From positions 62,001 to 126,000 of the forward strand of contig NZ_BOOQ01000002.1 of the NCBI RefSeq assembly GCF_016863315.1: 64,000 nucleotides of DNA. The letters are read 5' to 3'. Source of the stretch: Planotetraspora silvatica. GTDB lineage: Bacteria; Actinomycetota; Actinomycetes; Streptosporangiales; Streptosporangiaceae. The position numbers and the translations under genes are program-made. The notes under the pieces are model-generated. The model ran no database searches. It was given only the letters and a program-made list of their open reading frames with translations, and had not been told where the DNA came from. Position 1 is the first letter of the stretch. Each line of letters starts with the position of its first letter. Shown in pieces: positions 50,379 to 59,072 of the stretch.

Positions 50379-51293
50379 TCAGCCGTGCACACGCAGCGCG
50401 TCGACCACCCACTCCACAGGGGGGACGGCGGGCGGGGACGGCTCCCGGCCGTTCACGGCGTCCAGCAACTGCCAGTACCGCTCCACCCGGGCGTCCGCGA
50501 GCGGTTCCAGCCACTGGCGGAGCCCGGCTCGCGCCGGGGCCGGCAGATCGGGGGGAACGATGCGGTCCAGGACGGCCTTGCCCTCCGGGGACCCGGGCAC
50601 GATCCCGTCCGCCAGCGCCCGCCCCGCGAACCGGACGGCCAGCGCGCGCACGTCGTAGGCGGACTCGGGCCGCCCTCCCGCCGCTCCCCCGGCCACCATC
50701 TGCCTGATCTTGCGCTGGAAGTCCTCGTCGCCGACGAGTTCGGCGAGCTCGATCCAGGCGTCCACCTGCTCGGGGGCCGGGTCGTCGGGCAGCTCGCGCA
50801 TCCACTGGGCGATGACAGCGGCGTCCGCGTCGAGGCCGGCCCCGGCGGTCACCCGGTCGACGAAGTCATCGATGATCTGCCGGCGTTCGCGCACGGACAG
50901 CAGGGCCAGTTTGTGCATCAGCAGCGTCTCCTCGGTCGTGCCGCCGCGTTTGGCGACCGTGCTCAGCACGGCCCGGCGCAGCCGCAGGGTGCGGATCTCC
51001 GCGTCCAGCGCCCTGACATGGGCCTGCGCCACCTCGGCGACCGAGGCCTGCCGCAGGAGGATCTCCCGGACGGCCTCCAGCCCCACGCCGAGATCGCGCA
51101 GGGTCCTGACGAGGTCGGCGCGGGTGACCGCCTCGGCGTCGTAGAGGCGGTACCCGCCGGCGGACCGGCCGGCGGGTGGGATCAGGCCGATGTCGGACCA
51201 GAAACGGATCGTGCGTACCGAAAGCTCAGTACGGCGAGCGAGTTGCCCGATCGTGTAGAGCCGTGTCTCCTCGCTCACACGACCAGCCTGCAC
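50379..51293 (-). CDS. MerR-family transcription regulator
   Basis: A 304-residue regulator. The N-terminal MerR winged helix is clear (LYTIGQLARRTELSVRTIRFWSDIGLIPPAGRSAGGYRLYDAEAVTRADLVRTLRDLGVGL), then a coiled-coil dimer helix (EVAQAHVRALDAEIRTLRLRRAVL) and a long helical effector region of about 190 residues with several Trp. Metal-binding cysteines are absent, so a small organic ligand is more likely than a metal. Start is GTG 51293, or GTG 51278 (VSEETRLY). It precedes no obvious target and is convergent with the PBP gene. Confidence 0.9.
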   Translation of the reverse strand: MQAGRVSEETRLYTIGQLARRTELSVRTIRFWSDIGLIPPAGRSAGGYRLYDAEAVTRADLVRTLRDLGVGLEAVREILLRQASVAEVAQAHVRALDAEIRTLRLRRAVLSTVAKRGGTTEETLLMHKLALLSVRERRQIIDDFVDRVTAGAGLDADAAVIAQWMRELPDDPAPEQVDAWIELAELVGDEDFQRKIRQMVAGGAAGGRPESAYDVRALAVRFAGRALADGIVPGSPEGKAVLDRIVPPDLPAPARAGLRQWLEPLADARVERYWQLLDAVNGREPSPPAVPPVEWVVDALRVHG

Positions 51294-51311
51294 CCTCCAG
51301 CCGCTGGAACC

Positions 51312-54300
51312 TCAAGTCCCGGGATCAGGCTCCGACGTGCGGCCCCCGGTCTCGGTCGTGGAATCCGTGAAATCCGCGAGGTCGGGCGTGGTCACCTCCA
51401 TCGCGATGATCTTCGCGACGTCCTCCCGCCTGTCGATCCGGCCCTTGACGAAGACGATCGCGTCCTCGGCGAGGATCGTGGCGTACAGCCGGTACGCCGA
51501 AGGGAAGATCATCACTTCGATGGCTCCCTCCAGGTCCTCCAGCATGGCGAGGACCCAGGTGTCGCCCTTCTTGGTGACCTTCCGCTGCAGGCCGTACAGC
51601 AGGCCGCCGACGGTGACGATCTGACCGTCGGGCCGGTCCTCGGACAGCAGCGCGGCCACCGAGCAGTCGGCGCCGGACGCGAGGATGTGCTCGACGCCGA
51701 GCAGCGGGTGGTCGGAGACGTACAGCCCGAGCATCTCCCGCTCGAACCGCAGCAGCGTGGTCTTGTCCCACTCCCCCGGCGGGATCCGCACGTCGAAGGT
51801 CCGGTCCTCGTCCCCCTCGACGGCACCGAACAGCGAGTCCTGCCCGATCGCCTCGTTCCTCTTGATGTCGATGATCGCGTCCACGGCCTGCTCGTGGACC
51901 GTCAGCAGGCCCTTGCGGACGTGGTCGAAGGAGTCGAAGGCGCCCGACTTGATCAGGGACTCGATGACGCGCTTGTTGCAGACGATCGCGGGGACCTTGC
52001 GCAGGAAATCCTTGAAGTCGGTGAAGCGGCCCCTCTCCTTGCGGGCGCCGATGATCCCGTCGACGACGTCGCCGCCGACGTTGCGGATGGCCGACAGGCC
52101 GAAGCGGACGTCGGTGCCGCGCGGGGTGAAGTCGGAGTCGGAGTCGTTGACGTCCGGCGGGAGGACCTTGACGCCCATGCGGCGGCACTCGTTGAGATAC
52201 AGCGCCGCCTTGTCCTTGTCGTCCTTCACGGACGTGAGCAGTGCGGCCATGTACTCGGCCGGGAAGTGGGCCTTGAGGTAGGCGGTCCAGTACGAGACCA
52301 GGCCGTACCCGGCGGCGTGGGCCTTGTTGAAGGCGTAGTCGGAGAACGGCAGCAGGACGTCCCACAGCGACGTGATCGCCGCGGCCGAGAAGCCGTTGTC
52401 CCGCATGCCCTTCTCGAAGAACTCGAACTGCTCGTCCAGCTCGGACTTCCTCTTCTTGCCCATCGCGCGGCGGAGCAGGTCGGCGCCGCCCAGGGAATAG
52501 CCCGCGACCTTCCGCGCGATGGCCATGACCTGCTCCTGATAAACGATCAGGCCGTACGTCGTGCCGAGGATCTCCTCGAGCGGCTCCTCGAGCTCCGGGT
52601 GGATCGGGGTGATCTCCTGCTGGGCGTTCTTACGCAGCGCGTAGTTCGTGTGCGAACCGGCGCCCATGGGGCCCGGCCGGTAGAGCGCGAGGGCGGCCGA
52701 GATGTCCTCGAAGACGTCGGGGCGCATGACGCGCAGCAGGGAGCGCATGCCGCCGCCGTCGAGCTGGAAGACGCCCAGGGTGTCGCCGCGGCTGAGCAGC
52801 TCGTAGGTGATGCGGTCGTCGAGCGGCAGCTTGAGCAGGTCGATCGGCTCGTCGCCGTTCAGCCCGATCATTTTCAGGCAGTCGTCGATGATCGTGAGGT
52901 TGCGCAGGCCGAGGAAGTCCATCTTCAGCAGGCCGAGCGTCTCGCAGGTCGGATAGTCGAACTGCGTGGTGATCGCGCCGTCGGAGTCCCGCCGCATGAT
53001 CGGGACGTTGTCGACGAGCGGCTCGGCCGACATGATGACGCCGGCGGCGTGCACGCCGGTCTGCCGGATCAGGCCCTCAAGGCCCTTGGCCAGGTCCATC
53101 GTCGCCTTGACGTCGACGTCCTCGTCGTACAGCCTGCGCAGCTCGCCGGCCTCGCCGTACCGCGGATGGTCCTTGTCGAAGACGCCCGACAGCGGGATGT
53201 CCTTGCCCATCACCGCGGGCGGGAACGCCTTGGAGACCTTGTCGCCCAGTGCGTACGGATGACCCAGGACGCGGGCGGCGTCCTTGATGGCGGCCTTCGC
53301 CTTGATGGTGCCGAAGGTGGCGATCATGGCGACCTTGTCGGCGCCCCACTTCTCCGTGACGTACCTGATCACGTCGGCGCGCCTGCGCTCGTCGAAGTCG
53401 ATGTCGACGTCGGGCATGGACACGCGCTCGGGGTTGAGGAACCGCTCGAACAGCAGGGCGTGCGGGATCGGGTCGAGGTCGGTGATGCCCATGGCGTAGG
53501 CCACCAGCGAGCCGGCCGCGGAGCCACGTCCCGGCCCCACCCGGATGCCGTTCTCCTTGGCCCACATGACGAAGTCAGCGACCACGAGGAAGTAGGACGG
53601 CCACCCCATCTGGAGGATGACGCCCATCTCGTACTCGGCGCGGACCCGGCGCTCCTCGTCGAAGCCCTCCGGGTAGCGGCGCCGCATACCCGCCCACACC
53701 GTCTCGCGGAAGAACTCCTCCTCGGTCTTCCCTTCGGGAGCCGGGAAGCGCGGCATCAGGTTCTTGTGGCCGAACATGTCCGACGGGTCGACCTTCTCGG
53801 CGACCACCAGGGTGTTGCGGCAGCCTTCCTGCCACAGGTCGGAGGAGTCGACGGCCCGCATCTCGTCGGCCGACTTGATGGAGTAGCCGCTGCCGTCGAA
53901 CCTGAACCGATCCGGGTCGGCCAGTCGCCTGCCGGTCTGGACGCACAGGAGGGCGTCGTGGCTCGCCGAGTCCTGCTCGTAGGTGTAGTGCGAGTCGTTG
54001 GTGACCAGCGGGGGGATGTTCAGCTCGCGGCCGATCCGGATCAGGCCGTCCCTGACCCGCCGCTCGATGTCGAGCCCGTGGTCCATGATCTCCAGGAAGT
54101 AGTCGTCCTTCCCGAAGAGCTCCTGGAACTCGGCGGCGGCCTTGACCGCCTCGTCGTACTGCCCCAGGCGAAGGCGCGTCTGCACCTCGCCGGACGGGCA
54201 GCCGGTGGTGGCCATCAAGCCCTCGGAGTTCTCCGCCAGGAGATCGCGGTCCATCCGGGCCCACTTGCGGACGAACCCCTCGGTGTACGCCCGGGAACTG

Positions 54301-54656
54301 ACGCGCATGAGGTTGCCCAGGCCGACCCGGTTCTTGGCCCAGATCGTCATGTGGGTGTAGTGGCCGCCGGCGGAGACGTCGTCGCCCTTCTGGTGCGGCT
54401 CGCCCCACATGACCGGCTTCTTCTGGAACCGGGACTCCGGCGCGACGTACGCCTCGATGCCGAGGATCGGCTTGACCCCGGCGGCGAGTGCCTGCTTGTA
54501 GAAGTCGTAGGCCCCGTGCATGTTGCCGTGGTCGGTGATCGCGATCGCGGGCATGCCCTGGTCGCCCACGTGTTTGAACATCTGCGTCAGCCGGGTCGAC
54601 CCGTCGAGCATCGAATACTCGGTGTGGACGTGCAGATGGACAAACGAATCGCCCAT
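51312..54656 (-). CDS. dnaE: DNA polymerase III alpha subunit
   Basis: The replicative polymerase, 1114 residues. An N-terminal PHP domain (FVHLHVHTEYSMLDGSTRL) is followed by the Pol III palm with catalytic aspartates in MPDVDIDFDERR (about 413-422), the GPGRGSAAGSLVAYAMGI motif, a tandem helix-hairpin-helix region (GLSAIRNVGGDVVDGI) and an OB fold (VTVGGLLYGLQRKVTKKGDTWVLAMLEDLEG). The protein stops about 65 residues after the OB core, earlier than I expect for actinobacterial DnaE1. I use ATG 54656; four codons upstream another Met is possible. Confidence 0.96.
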   Translation of the reverse strand: MGDSFVHLHVHTEYSMLDGSTRLTQMFKHVGDQGMPAIAITDHGNMHGAYDFYKQALAAGVKPILGIEAYVAPESRFQKKPVMWGEPHQKGDDVSAGGHYTHMTIWAKNRVGLGNLMRVSSRAYTEGFVRKWARMDRDLLAENSEGLMATTGCPSGEVQTRLRLGQYDEAVKAAAEFQELFGKDDYFLEIMDHGLDIERRVRDGLIRIGRELNIPPLVTNDSHYTYEQDSASHDALLCVQTGRRLADPDRFRFDGSGYSIKSADEMRAVDSSDLWQEGCRNTLVVAEKVDPSDMFGHKNLMPRFPAPEGKTEEEFFRETVWAGMRRRYPEGFDEERRVRAEYEMGVILQMGWPSYFLVVADFVMWAKENGIRVGPGRGSAAGSLVAYAMGITDLDPIPHALLFERFLNPERVSMPDVDIDFDERRRADVIRYVTEKWGADKVAMIATFGTIKAKAAIKDAARVLGHPYALGDKVSKAFPPAVMGKDIPLSGVFDKDHPRYGEAGELRRLYDEDVDVKATMDLAKGLEGLIRQTGVHAAGVIMSAEPLVDNVPIMRRDSDGAITTQFDYPTCETLGLLKMDFLGLRNLTIIDDCLKMIGLNGDEPIDLLKLPLDDRITYELLSRGDTLGVFQLDGGGMRSLLRVMRPDVFEDISAALALYRPGPMGAGSHTNYALRKNAQQEITPIHPELEEPLEEILGTTYGLIVYQEQVMAIARKVAGYSLGGADLLRRAMGKKRKSELDEQFEFFEKGMRDNGFSAAAITSLWDVLLPFSDYAFNKAHAAGYGLVSYWTAYLKAHFPAEYMAALLTSVKDDKDKAALYLNECRRMGVKVLPPDVNDSDSDFTPRGTDVRFGLSAIRNVGGDVVDGIIGARKERGRFTDFKDFLRKVPAIVCNKRVIESLIKSGAFDSFDHVRKGLLTVHEQAVDAIIDIKRNEAIGQDSLFGAVEGDEDRTFDVRIPPGEWDKTTLLRFEREMLGLYVSDHPLLGVEHILASGADCSVAALLSEDRPDGQIVTVGGLLYGLQRKVTKKGDTWVLAMLEDLEGAIEVMIFPSAYRLYATILAEDAIVFVKGRIDRREDVAKIIAMEVTTPDLADFTDSTTETGGRTSEPDPGT

Positions 54657-54789
54657 GAGACCCCCCACTCCGACGCACTGTCCGGGTCGCTCGGCACGCC
54701 GTGCGCCCTGCCGATCAGAGCCTGCGCGTGATCGCGAACCCGTGGGACTCAGGTGATTCAGATCCTATCCGCAGCCGGAAGATGCCAGG

Positions 54790-55707
54790 TCAGCGACGTG
54801 AATCCTCCTCCGCGACCCGCAGTCCCGCCTCGATCACCGCGTTCATCACGGGAGCCAGCCGCGCCTCACCGAGGCTCGGCGCCCGCCGCGCCATCGCGGC
54901 GACGAGGCGGCGCTCGCGGTCCATGTCCCGTCCCCGGAAGCCGCCGACCGGCTTGAGCCGCTGGACGGTCCCCGCCAGGGCGATCCTGCGCTCCAGCAGG
55001 GTCGCCAGGGCCGCGTCCACCCGGTCGATCGCCGCCCGCGCGGCACTGACGCTTCCAGGGGCCTCCGGCCGTACCAGTGCTCCGACGACGGAGGCGGCCT
55101 CGTGCGCCGCTTCCGCCACCTCGGACGTGGCGCCGCAGGACAGGAGCAGCCCGTCGGCGCCGGCGGCGACCGCCGCCGGTGCGAGCGCCGGGTCGTCCCC
55201 CAGGTCGGCGAGCACGGGCCGGCCGGAGCGTTCCGCCGCCGCCCGCATGAGCGCGAGGTCCAGCGTGGTGCCGCCCAGGTGGGTACGGCTCCCGCTCTCG
55301 CAGAGCACCACCTGGTCGTTGCCCTCCGCCGCGCAGTAGTCCGCGATGGCCAGCCACTCCTCCAGCGTCGCCGCCTGCCCGCGCTGCACCACGACCGGCA
55401 GGCCGACCCGCGCCACCGCCTGAACCAGGCGGAAGTCCTGCATCCACGCGGCGCCGATCACGACCCCGTCGGCGTGCCCGGCCACCGCGCCCAGGTCGGC
55501 GGCCGAGAACGGCTCCACGAGCAGCGGCCCCGGCCATCCGGCCCTGGCCTTCCCGATCACCTCGTCCGCGCTGCTGCGGCCGTGATGACCGCGCAGGCTC
55601 ACCCATCTGGCGTCGTCACCGCCGATCACCGCGACGGGCGTGCCGTCCCCGATGGACAGAGTCCCGATCCGTACGGCACGGCGGCCGAGTTGTGTCGCCT
55701 GCGACAT
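54790..55707 (-). CDS. DAHP synthase-like (probably inactive) domain fused to chorismate mutase
   Basis: A 305-residue fusion. Residues about 15-235 align with the type I-beta DAHP synthase barrel: DGVVIGAAWMQDF (for the usual IGARNMQNF), VGLPVVVQRGQAATLEEWL, QVVLCESGSRTHLGGTTLDL and VLADLGDDPALAPAAVAAGADGLLLS. The metal ligands are lost: no GPCS cysteine, no DPSH histidine, no EVH glutamate, and the LLKRG lysine is Gln. The last 75 residues form an AroQ chorismate mutase (AAIDRVDAALATLLERRIALAGTVQRLK; DMDRERRLVAAMARRA). AAGGAG precedes ATG 55707. A probable attenuator and leader peptide lie upstream. I infer a mutase with a regulatory pseudo-synthase domain. Confidence 0.8.
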   Translation of the reverse strand: MSQATQLGRRAVRIGTLSIGDGTPVAVIGGDDARWVSLRGHHGRSSADEVIGKARAGWPGPLLVEPFSAADLGAVAGHADGVVIGAAWMQDFRLVQAVARVGLPVVVQRGQAATLEEWLAIADYCAAEGNDQVVLCESGSRTHLGGTTLDLALMRAAAERSGRPVLADLGDDPALAPAAVAAGADGLLLSCGATSEVAEAAHEAASVVGALVRPEAPGSVSAARAAIDRVDAALATLLERRIALAGTVQRLKPVGGFRGRDMDRERRLVAAMARRAPSLGEARLAPVMNAVIEAGLRVAEEDSRR

Positions 55708-55749
55708 GTCCGCTCCTTGGTGGGCCGGCCGTTCGCACCGGCTCGTCGA

Positions 55750-55782
55750 CAACGAAAAAGGCAGAGACGTGGCGTCTCTGCC
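55750..55782 (-). terminator. Attenuator terminator before the chorismate mutase fusion
   Basis: On the minus strand GGCAGAGACG-CCA-CGTCTCTGCC forms a perfect 10-bp stem and is followed directly by TTTTTCGTT. It is a textbook intrinsic terminator placed 43 bases before the gene's ATG. A second pair just upstream, at 55785-55795 and 55835-55845 (11 bp, perfect), links it to the leader peptide coding region. Confidence 0.8.
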
Positions 55783-55809
55783 TTCAGCCGGCTCCAGGTG
55801 ATCGCTAGC

Positions 55810-55869
55810 TCACGAACGCGCGACCGGCCCTCCCGGAGCCGGCTGCGTAAACACGTGATACCTGACCAT
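55810..55869 (-). CDS. Candidate attenuator leader peptide
   Basis: A 19-codon frame, MVRYHVFTQPAPGGPVARS, starts at 55869 and ends with TGA at 55812-55810. It lies just upstream of a terminator hairpin ahead of the chorismate mutase fusion. Tyr and Phe codons (UAU at 4, UUU at 7) occur early. Codons CAG CCG GCT CC (55845-55835) are fully complementary to the segment at 55795-55785 before the terminator. A ribosome stalled at the Tyr/Phe codons would leave this pairing free; how that bears on the terminator needs folding. Ribosome-mediated attenuation by Tyr or Phe is my inference. Confidence 0.6.
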   Translation of the reverse strand: MVRYHVFTQPAPGGPVARS

Positions 55870-55975
55870 GCGTACGACCCTACCAGCCGGTCTCCACGAG
55901 ATTGAAATGATCTGTCTCATATATCGAAATCCGGATAGATGACACCGCGTGGTCTGGTCGAACCATTTGCCATCC

Positions 55976-55986
55976 GTGGGACGATT
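55976..55986 (+). promoter_or_regulatory. Upstream element shared by the two kinase genes (copy 1)
   Basis: GTGGGACGATT lies 22 bases before the first kinase ATG and recurs at 63651, 24 bases before the second kinase start. Similar spacing to both starts, followed in each by a G-rich ribosome binding site and TCAG just before the start codon, suggests a shared promoter or ancestral 5' region. Confidence 0.45.
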
Positions 55987-56007
55987 TGGGGTTCGGGAGG
56001 AGATCAG

Positions 56008-58332
56008 ATGCCGCAAGCGGAAGGCCGGCTCGTCGGAGGCCGGTATCACCTCGAGGAGCCGATCGGCCGCGGGGGCATGGGAATCGTCTGGCGGGCCCAT
56101 GACCAGCTGCTCGATCGTGCCGTCGCGGTCAAGGAGGTCCGCTACGACAGCGCGATGGGCGACGAGCTCAGCGATCTCAACCGGCGGACCATGCGCGAGG
56201 CGCGGGCCGCGGGCCGCCTGACCCACCCGAACGTGGTCGTCGTCCACGACGTGATCGAGGAGGACGGCCGCCCCTGGATCATCATGCAGCTCGTGATCTC
56301 CCGGTCCCTCGGGCAGACGATCCGCGAGGACGGGCCGCTCTCCCCCGAGCGGACGGCCGAGATCGGGCTGCAGATCCTGGACGCGTTGCGGGCCGCCCAC
56401 GCCCAGGGTGTGCTCCACCGAGACGTCAAGCCGGAGAACGTGCTGCTCACCGAGGACGGGCGGGTCGTCCTGACCGACTTCGGCATCGCGCGCCTCGAGG
56501 CCGACTCCACCATGACGCGCACCGGGATCATCGGCACTCCCGCATTCATCCCCCCGGAGCGGCTTCGCGGCGGACCCGCGCAGCGGGAGTCCGACCTGTG
56601 GTCGCTCGGGGCGACGCTCTACACCGCCGTCGAGGGCAAGCCGCCCCACGACCGGGGCATGGCCATGGCCACCATGCACGCCGTCCTCACCGACGACCCC
56701 ACCCCCGCGATCCGGGCCGGGCGGCTCGGGCCGGTGCTGATCCGCCTGCTCGCCAGGGAACCGGCCGACCGGCCCGGCTACGACGAGATCGTCCGGCTGC
56801 TCAAGGCGGCGTCGCGCCCCGCCCCCGTCACGCCGTCTCCCGCCCTTCCCGAGGTCGTCCCTCCCAGTGGGCCCGTCGCGGAAGCCGTACCCGCGCCGCC
56901 TCGGCCATCTGTGAAGAACACCTCGCCGCCGGAAGCGGCATCGGACCCTGCGGCGCCCCCTGACGGCCCTCCCGCGGACGAGGAGGCGGGCACGGCCCCT
57001 GCGGAACCGCCCGCTTCCGGCGCGGTCCGCACTCCGGCTCCGGGCGAGCGGGCGGCGCAGGTGGACGGGGAGCCGGAGAGTGCCCCGGGCCCCGGCAAGG
57101 CCTCCTCCGCGGGCTCTCCCCCGGAGGCGGAGGACACGCCGGCGTCCGAGGAGATGCCGATGACACGGGCCGTTCCGCGCGGGACCCCGGCGACCGGGAG
57201 CCGGGCCCCCGCCCCCGCGCGTCCCACGCCATCGGTTCACCCCACTCCGCCGGAGCGCGCCACACCCTCGGCTCACCCCACACCGCCGGAGCACCCCGCA
57301 CCCTCGGCGCGTCCCGCGGCCCCCGCCGGGTCCGCGCCCTCGCCCTCGCCCGATCCGGAGGGGCCGGCCGCGCCTCGTTCCGCTCCGCCCGGGGCGTCCC
57401 CCTCTCGCGGCACTCCCCCGCCACCGGGGTCACCCTCGTCGTTCCCCCTTCTCACCCACGACCCCGCCCCCGTGGGCGTACCTCCACGGGAGACCGTCGA
57501 GAGCCGGCTGAACCAGGCACCCCCGAGGCAGCGGACCGAGCCGGTCTCCGACTGGGGTGGGCGGCCCGGCTGGGGTCAGCCCGTGTCCGCCCCCACCCAG
57601 CGCGGAACGGCGTGGCAGGCCGAGCCTCCCGCCTCCGCGGAGCGGTGGCGGCCCTCTCCTCTGGTCAAATGGGCCCTCGTGGTGATCCCGGTGCTGGTGA
57701 TCATCGCCGCCATCGCGGGATACCTCGGACTCCGGGAAGGCGAGCGCACCTCGGGCCGGCCCGAGGGCGACGGGCGCAAGGCCGCCCCCGCGGCGAGCGG
57801 GAGCGCCACACCGCCGCCGTCGCCTCCGGCCACGACCTCCGCGTCCGGCAAACCCCCGGCCTCGCCGAAGCCGACGACCTCACAGCCCACGGGCGTCCCG
57901 GCCGGCTGGCATCGCTACAAGGACAAGACGGGCTTCTCGATCGCCCTGCCCAAGGGTTGGAAGGTCGACCGTCGCGACGGTTCCAACGTCTGGTTCCGCG
58001 GCCCCGACCGTGCCTCCACCCTGCAGATCGGCATGACCAGCACGCCCAAGTCCGACGCGGTGAAGGACTGGAAGGCCCAGGAGAAGTACTATCCCTCGCG
58101 ATTCCCGGGCTACCGGCGCGTGAGCCTCAAGTCCGTTGACTACTTCAAGGAGGCCGCCGACCTGGAGTTCACCTGGCGGGCCGGCAGCGGGAAGACCCAC
58201 GCGATCAACCGCGGCTTCGTCACCGACAAGCACCACGGATACGCCCTCTTCTGGCAGACCCCCGACAGCCGCTGGCAGAAGGACCTGCACGACTTCACGA
58301 CGTTCGCCGCGACGTTCCAGCCCGCCACCTGA
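56008..58332 (+). CDS. Membrane Ser/Thr protein kinase (PknB-like)
   Basis: A 774-residue Hanks-type kinase. The catalytic domain (about 10-275) has the GRGGMGIVWRA loop, Lys42 (AVKEV), HRDVKPENVLL, DFGIAR and an activation segment with TMTRTGIIGTPAFIPPE. A long Pro/Ala/Ser/Glu-rich linker (about 275-545, with PTPPEHPAPS-like repeats) leads to one membrane segment (about 551-575) and an external domain of about 145 residues (WHRYKDKTGFSIALPKGWKVDRRDGSNVWFRGP), which is not PASTA. GGGAGGAG precedes ATG 56008. The external domain could sense an envelope ligand; the secreted peptidases downstream are possible context. Confidence 0.92.
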   Translation: MPQAEGRLVGGRYHLEEPIGRGGMGIVWRAHDQLLDRAVAVKEVRYDSAMGDELSDLNRRTMREARAAGRLTHPNVVVVHDVIEEDGRPWIIMQLVISRSLGQTIREDGPLSPERTAEIGLQILDALRAAHAQGVLHRDVKPENVLLTEDGRVVLTDFGIARLEADSTMTRTGIIGTPAFIPPERLRGGPAQRESDLWSLGATLYTAVEGKPPHDRGMAMATMHAVLTDDPTPAIRAGRLGPVLIRLLAREPADRPGYDEIVRLLKAASRPAPVTPSPALPEVVPPSGPVAEAVPAPPRPSVKNTSPPEAASDPAAPPDGPPADEEAGTAPAEPPASGAVRTPAPGERAAQVDGEPESAPGPGKASSAGSPPEAEDTPASEEMPMTRAVPRGTPATGSRAPAPARPTPSVHPTPPERATPSAHPTPPEHPAPSARPAAPAGSAPSPSPDPEGPAAPRSAPPGASPSRGTPPPPGSPSSFPLLTHDPAPVGVPPRETVESRLNQAPPRQRTEPVSDWGGRPGWGQPVSAPTQRGTAWQAEPPASAERWRPSPLVKWALVVIPVLVIIAAIAGYLGLREGERTSGRPEGDGRKAAPAASGSATPPPSPPATTSASGKPPASPKPTTSQPTGVPAGWHRYKDKTGFSIALPKGWKVDRRDGSNVWFRGPDRASTLQIGMTSTPKSDAVKDWKAQEKYYPSRFPGYRRVSLKSVDYFKEAADLEFTWRAGSGKTHAINRGFVTDKHHGYALFWQTPDSRWQKDLHDFTTFAATFQPAT

Positions 58333-58344
58333 ACCGGACGGCCG

Positions 58345-58887
58345 TCAGGCCGTGAGGTCCTTGTGGTAGATGAAGTAGTCGCAGGGGGTCGCGAGCAAGG
58401 GTGCGAGACCCGGGTAGTCCTCGTCGAGGTTTCCGGCGCGCACGCGCCGGTACCCGATCCTGGGGTACCAGCTAGCGAGGAACTCCTTCGACGGATGGCT
58501 CCACTCGCGCGGGACCAGCAGTTCCAGTTGCATGGTGGCGAGCCCGCGTTCCCTGCTCGTCCGCTCGGCGAAGCGGACCAATTCCCTGCCGATGCCGACG
58601 CCCCGGTGCCGGGGATCGGCGGCGAGCATTCCGAACTCGCCCACGCCGCCCTCGAGACGCTGAATGCGCACCGAACCCACGATCTCGCCGTTCAGGCGGG
58701 CCACGGCGATCTCACCGGCGCCGATCAGCTCCACGACCTCGTCCGCGGTCGTCCGGGCCGAGCGCTCGGCCCACATGCCCTCCTCGGCGACGGTGTAGAC
58801 CTCGTTGACGAGTGAGGTGATCCGCTCGACGAGCGTCTCGTCGGCGCCCGACGAGGCGGGCAGCAGTTCGATCTCGATGGCACCCAT
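58345..58887 (-). CDS. GNAT-family N-acetyltransferase
   Basis: A 180-residue GNAT enzyme. Motif A with the acetyl-CoA pyrophosphate loop is GEFGMLAADPRHRGVGIGRELVRFAE; motif B includes GLATMQLELLVPREW, and the C-terminal strand has WYPRIGYRRVRAG. The substrate amine is unknown. I chose ATG 58887 (MGAIEIELLP), preceded by CGGGAG; ATG 58947 would add 20 residues of low-quality sequence. It is convergent with the kinase gene, 12 bases away, and stands alone. Confidence 0.88.
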   Translation of the reverse strand: MGAIEIELLPASSGADETLVERITSLVNEVYTVAEEGMWAERSARTTADEVVELIGAGEIAVARLNGEIVGSVRIQRLEGGVGEFGMLAADPRHRGVGIGRELVRFAERTSRERGLATMQLELLVPREWSHPSKEFLASWYPRIGYRRVRAGNLDEDYPGLAPLLATPCDYFIYHKDLTA

Positions 58888-59005
58888 GGAGGCTCCCGCG
58901 CGAAGGGCGATCGTCGCCGGGCTCACCGTACGGCGATGCCCGGGCATTCTTGCTGGTCACGAACCCTATCCCACCCGGCGAAACGGGCGGACGACCCCAT
59001 GACGA

Positions 59006-59031
59006 ACCCCCGCCTCGATCGAGACGGGGGT
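59006..59031 (-). terminator. Hairpin downstream of the M1 peptidase gene
   Basis: ACCCCCG and CGGGGGT enclose the palindrome CTCGATCGAG, with one mismatch between the two parts, so about 11 bp can form. It lies about 40 bases past the M1 peptidase stop. No U-run follows. Confidence 0.5.
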
Positions 59032-59072
59032 CGCCGTACGTGTCGGTCCTGCCAAGAGGCTGGCCTGCGCGC

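Noticed and set aside
50385-54731. 1448-codon plus-strand open frame
   Set aside because: Antisense to the MerR gene and dnaE; no recognisable domain, composition of an antisense frame.
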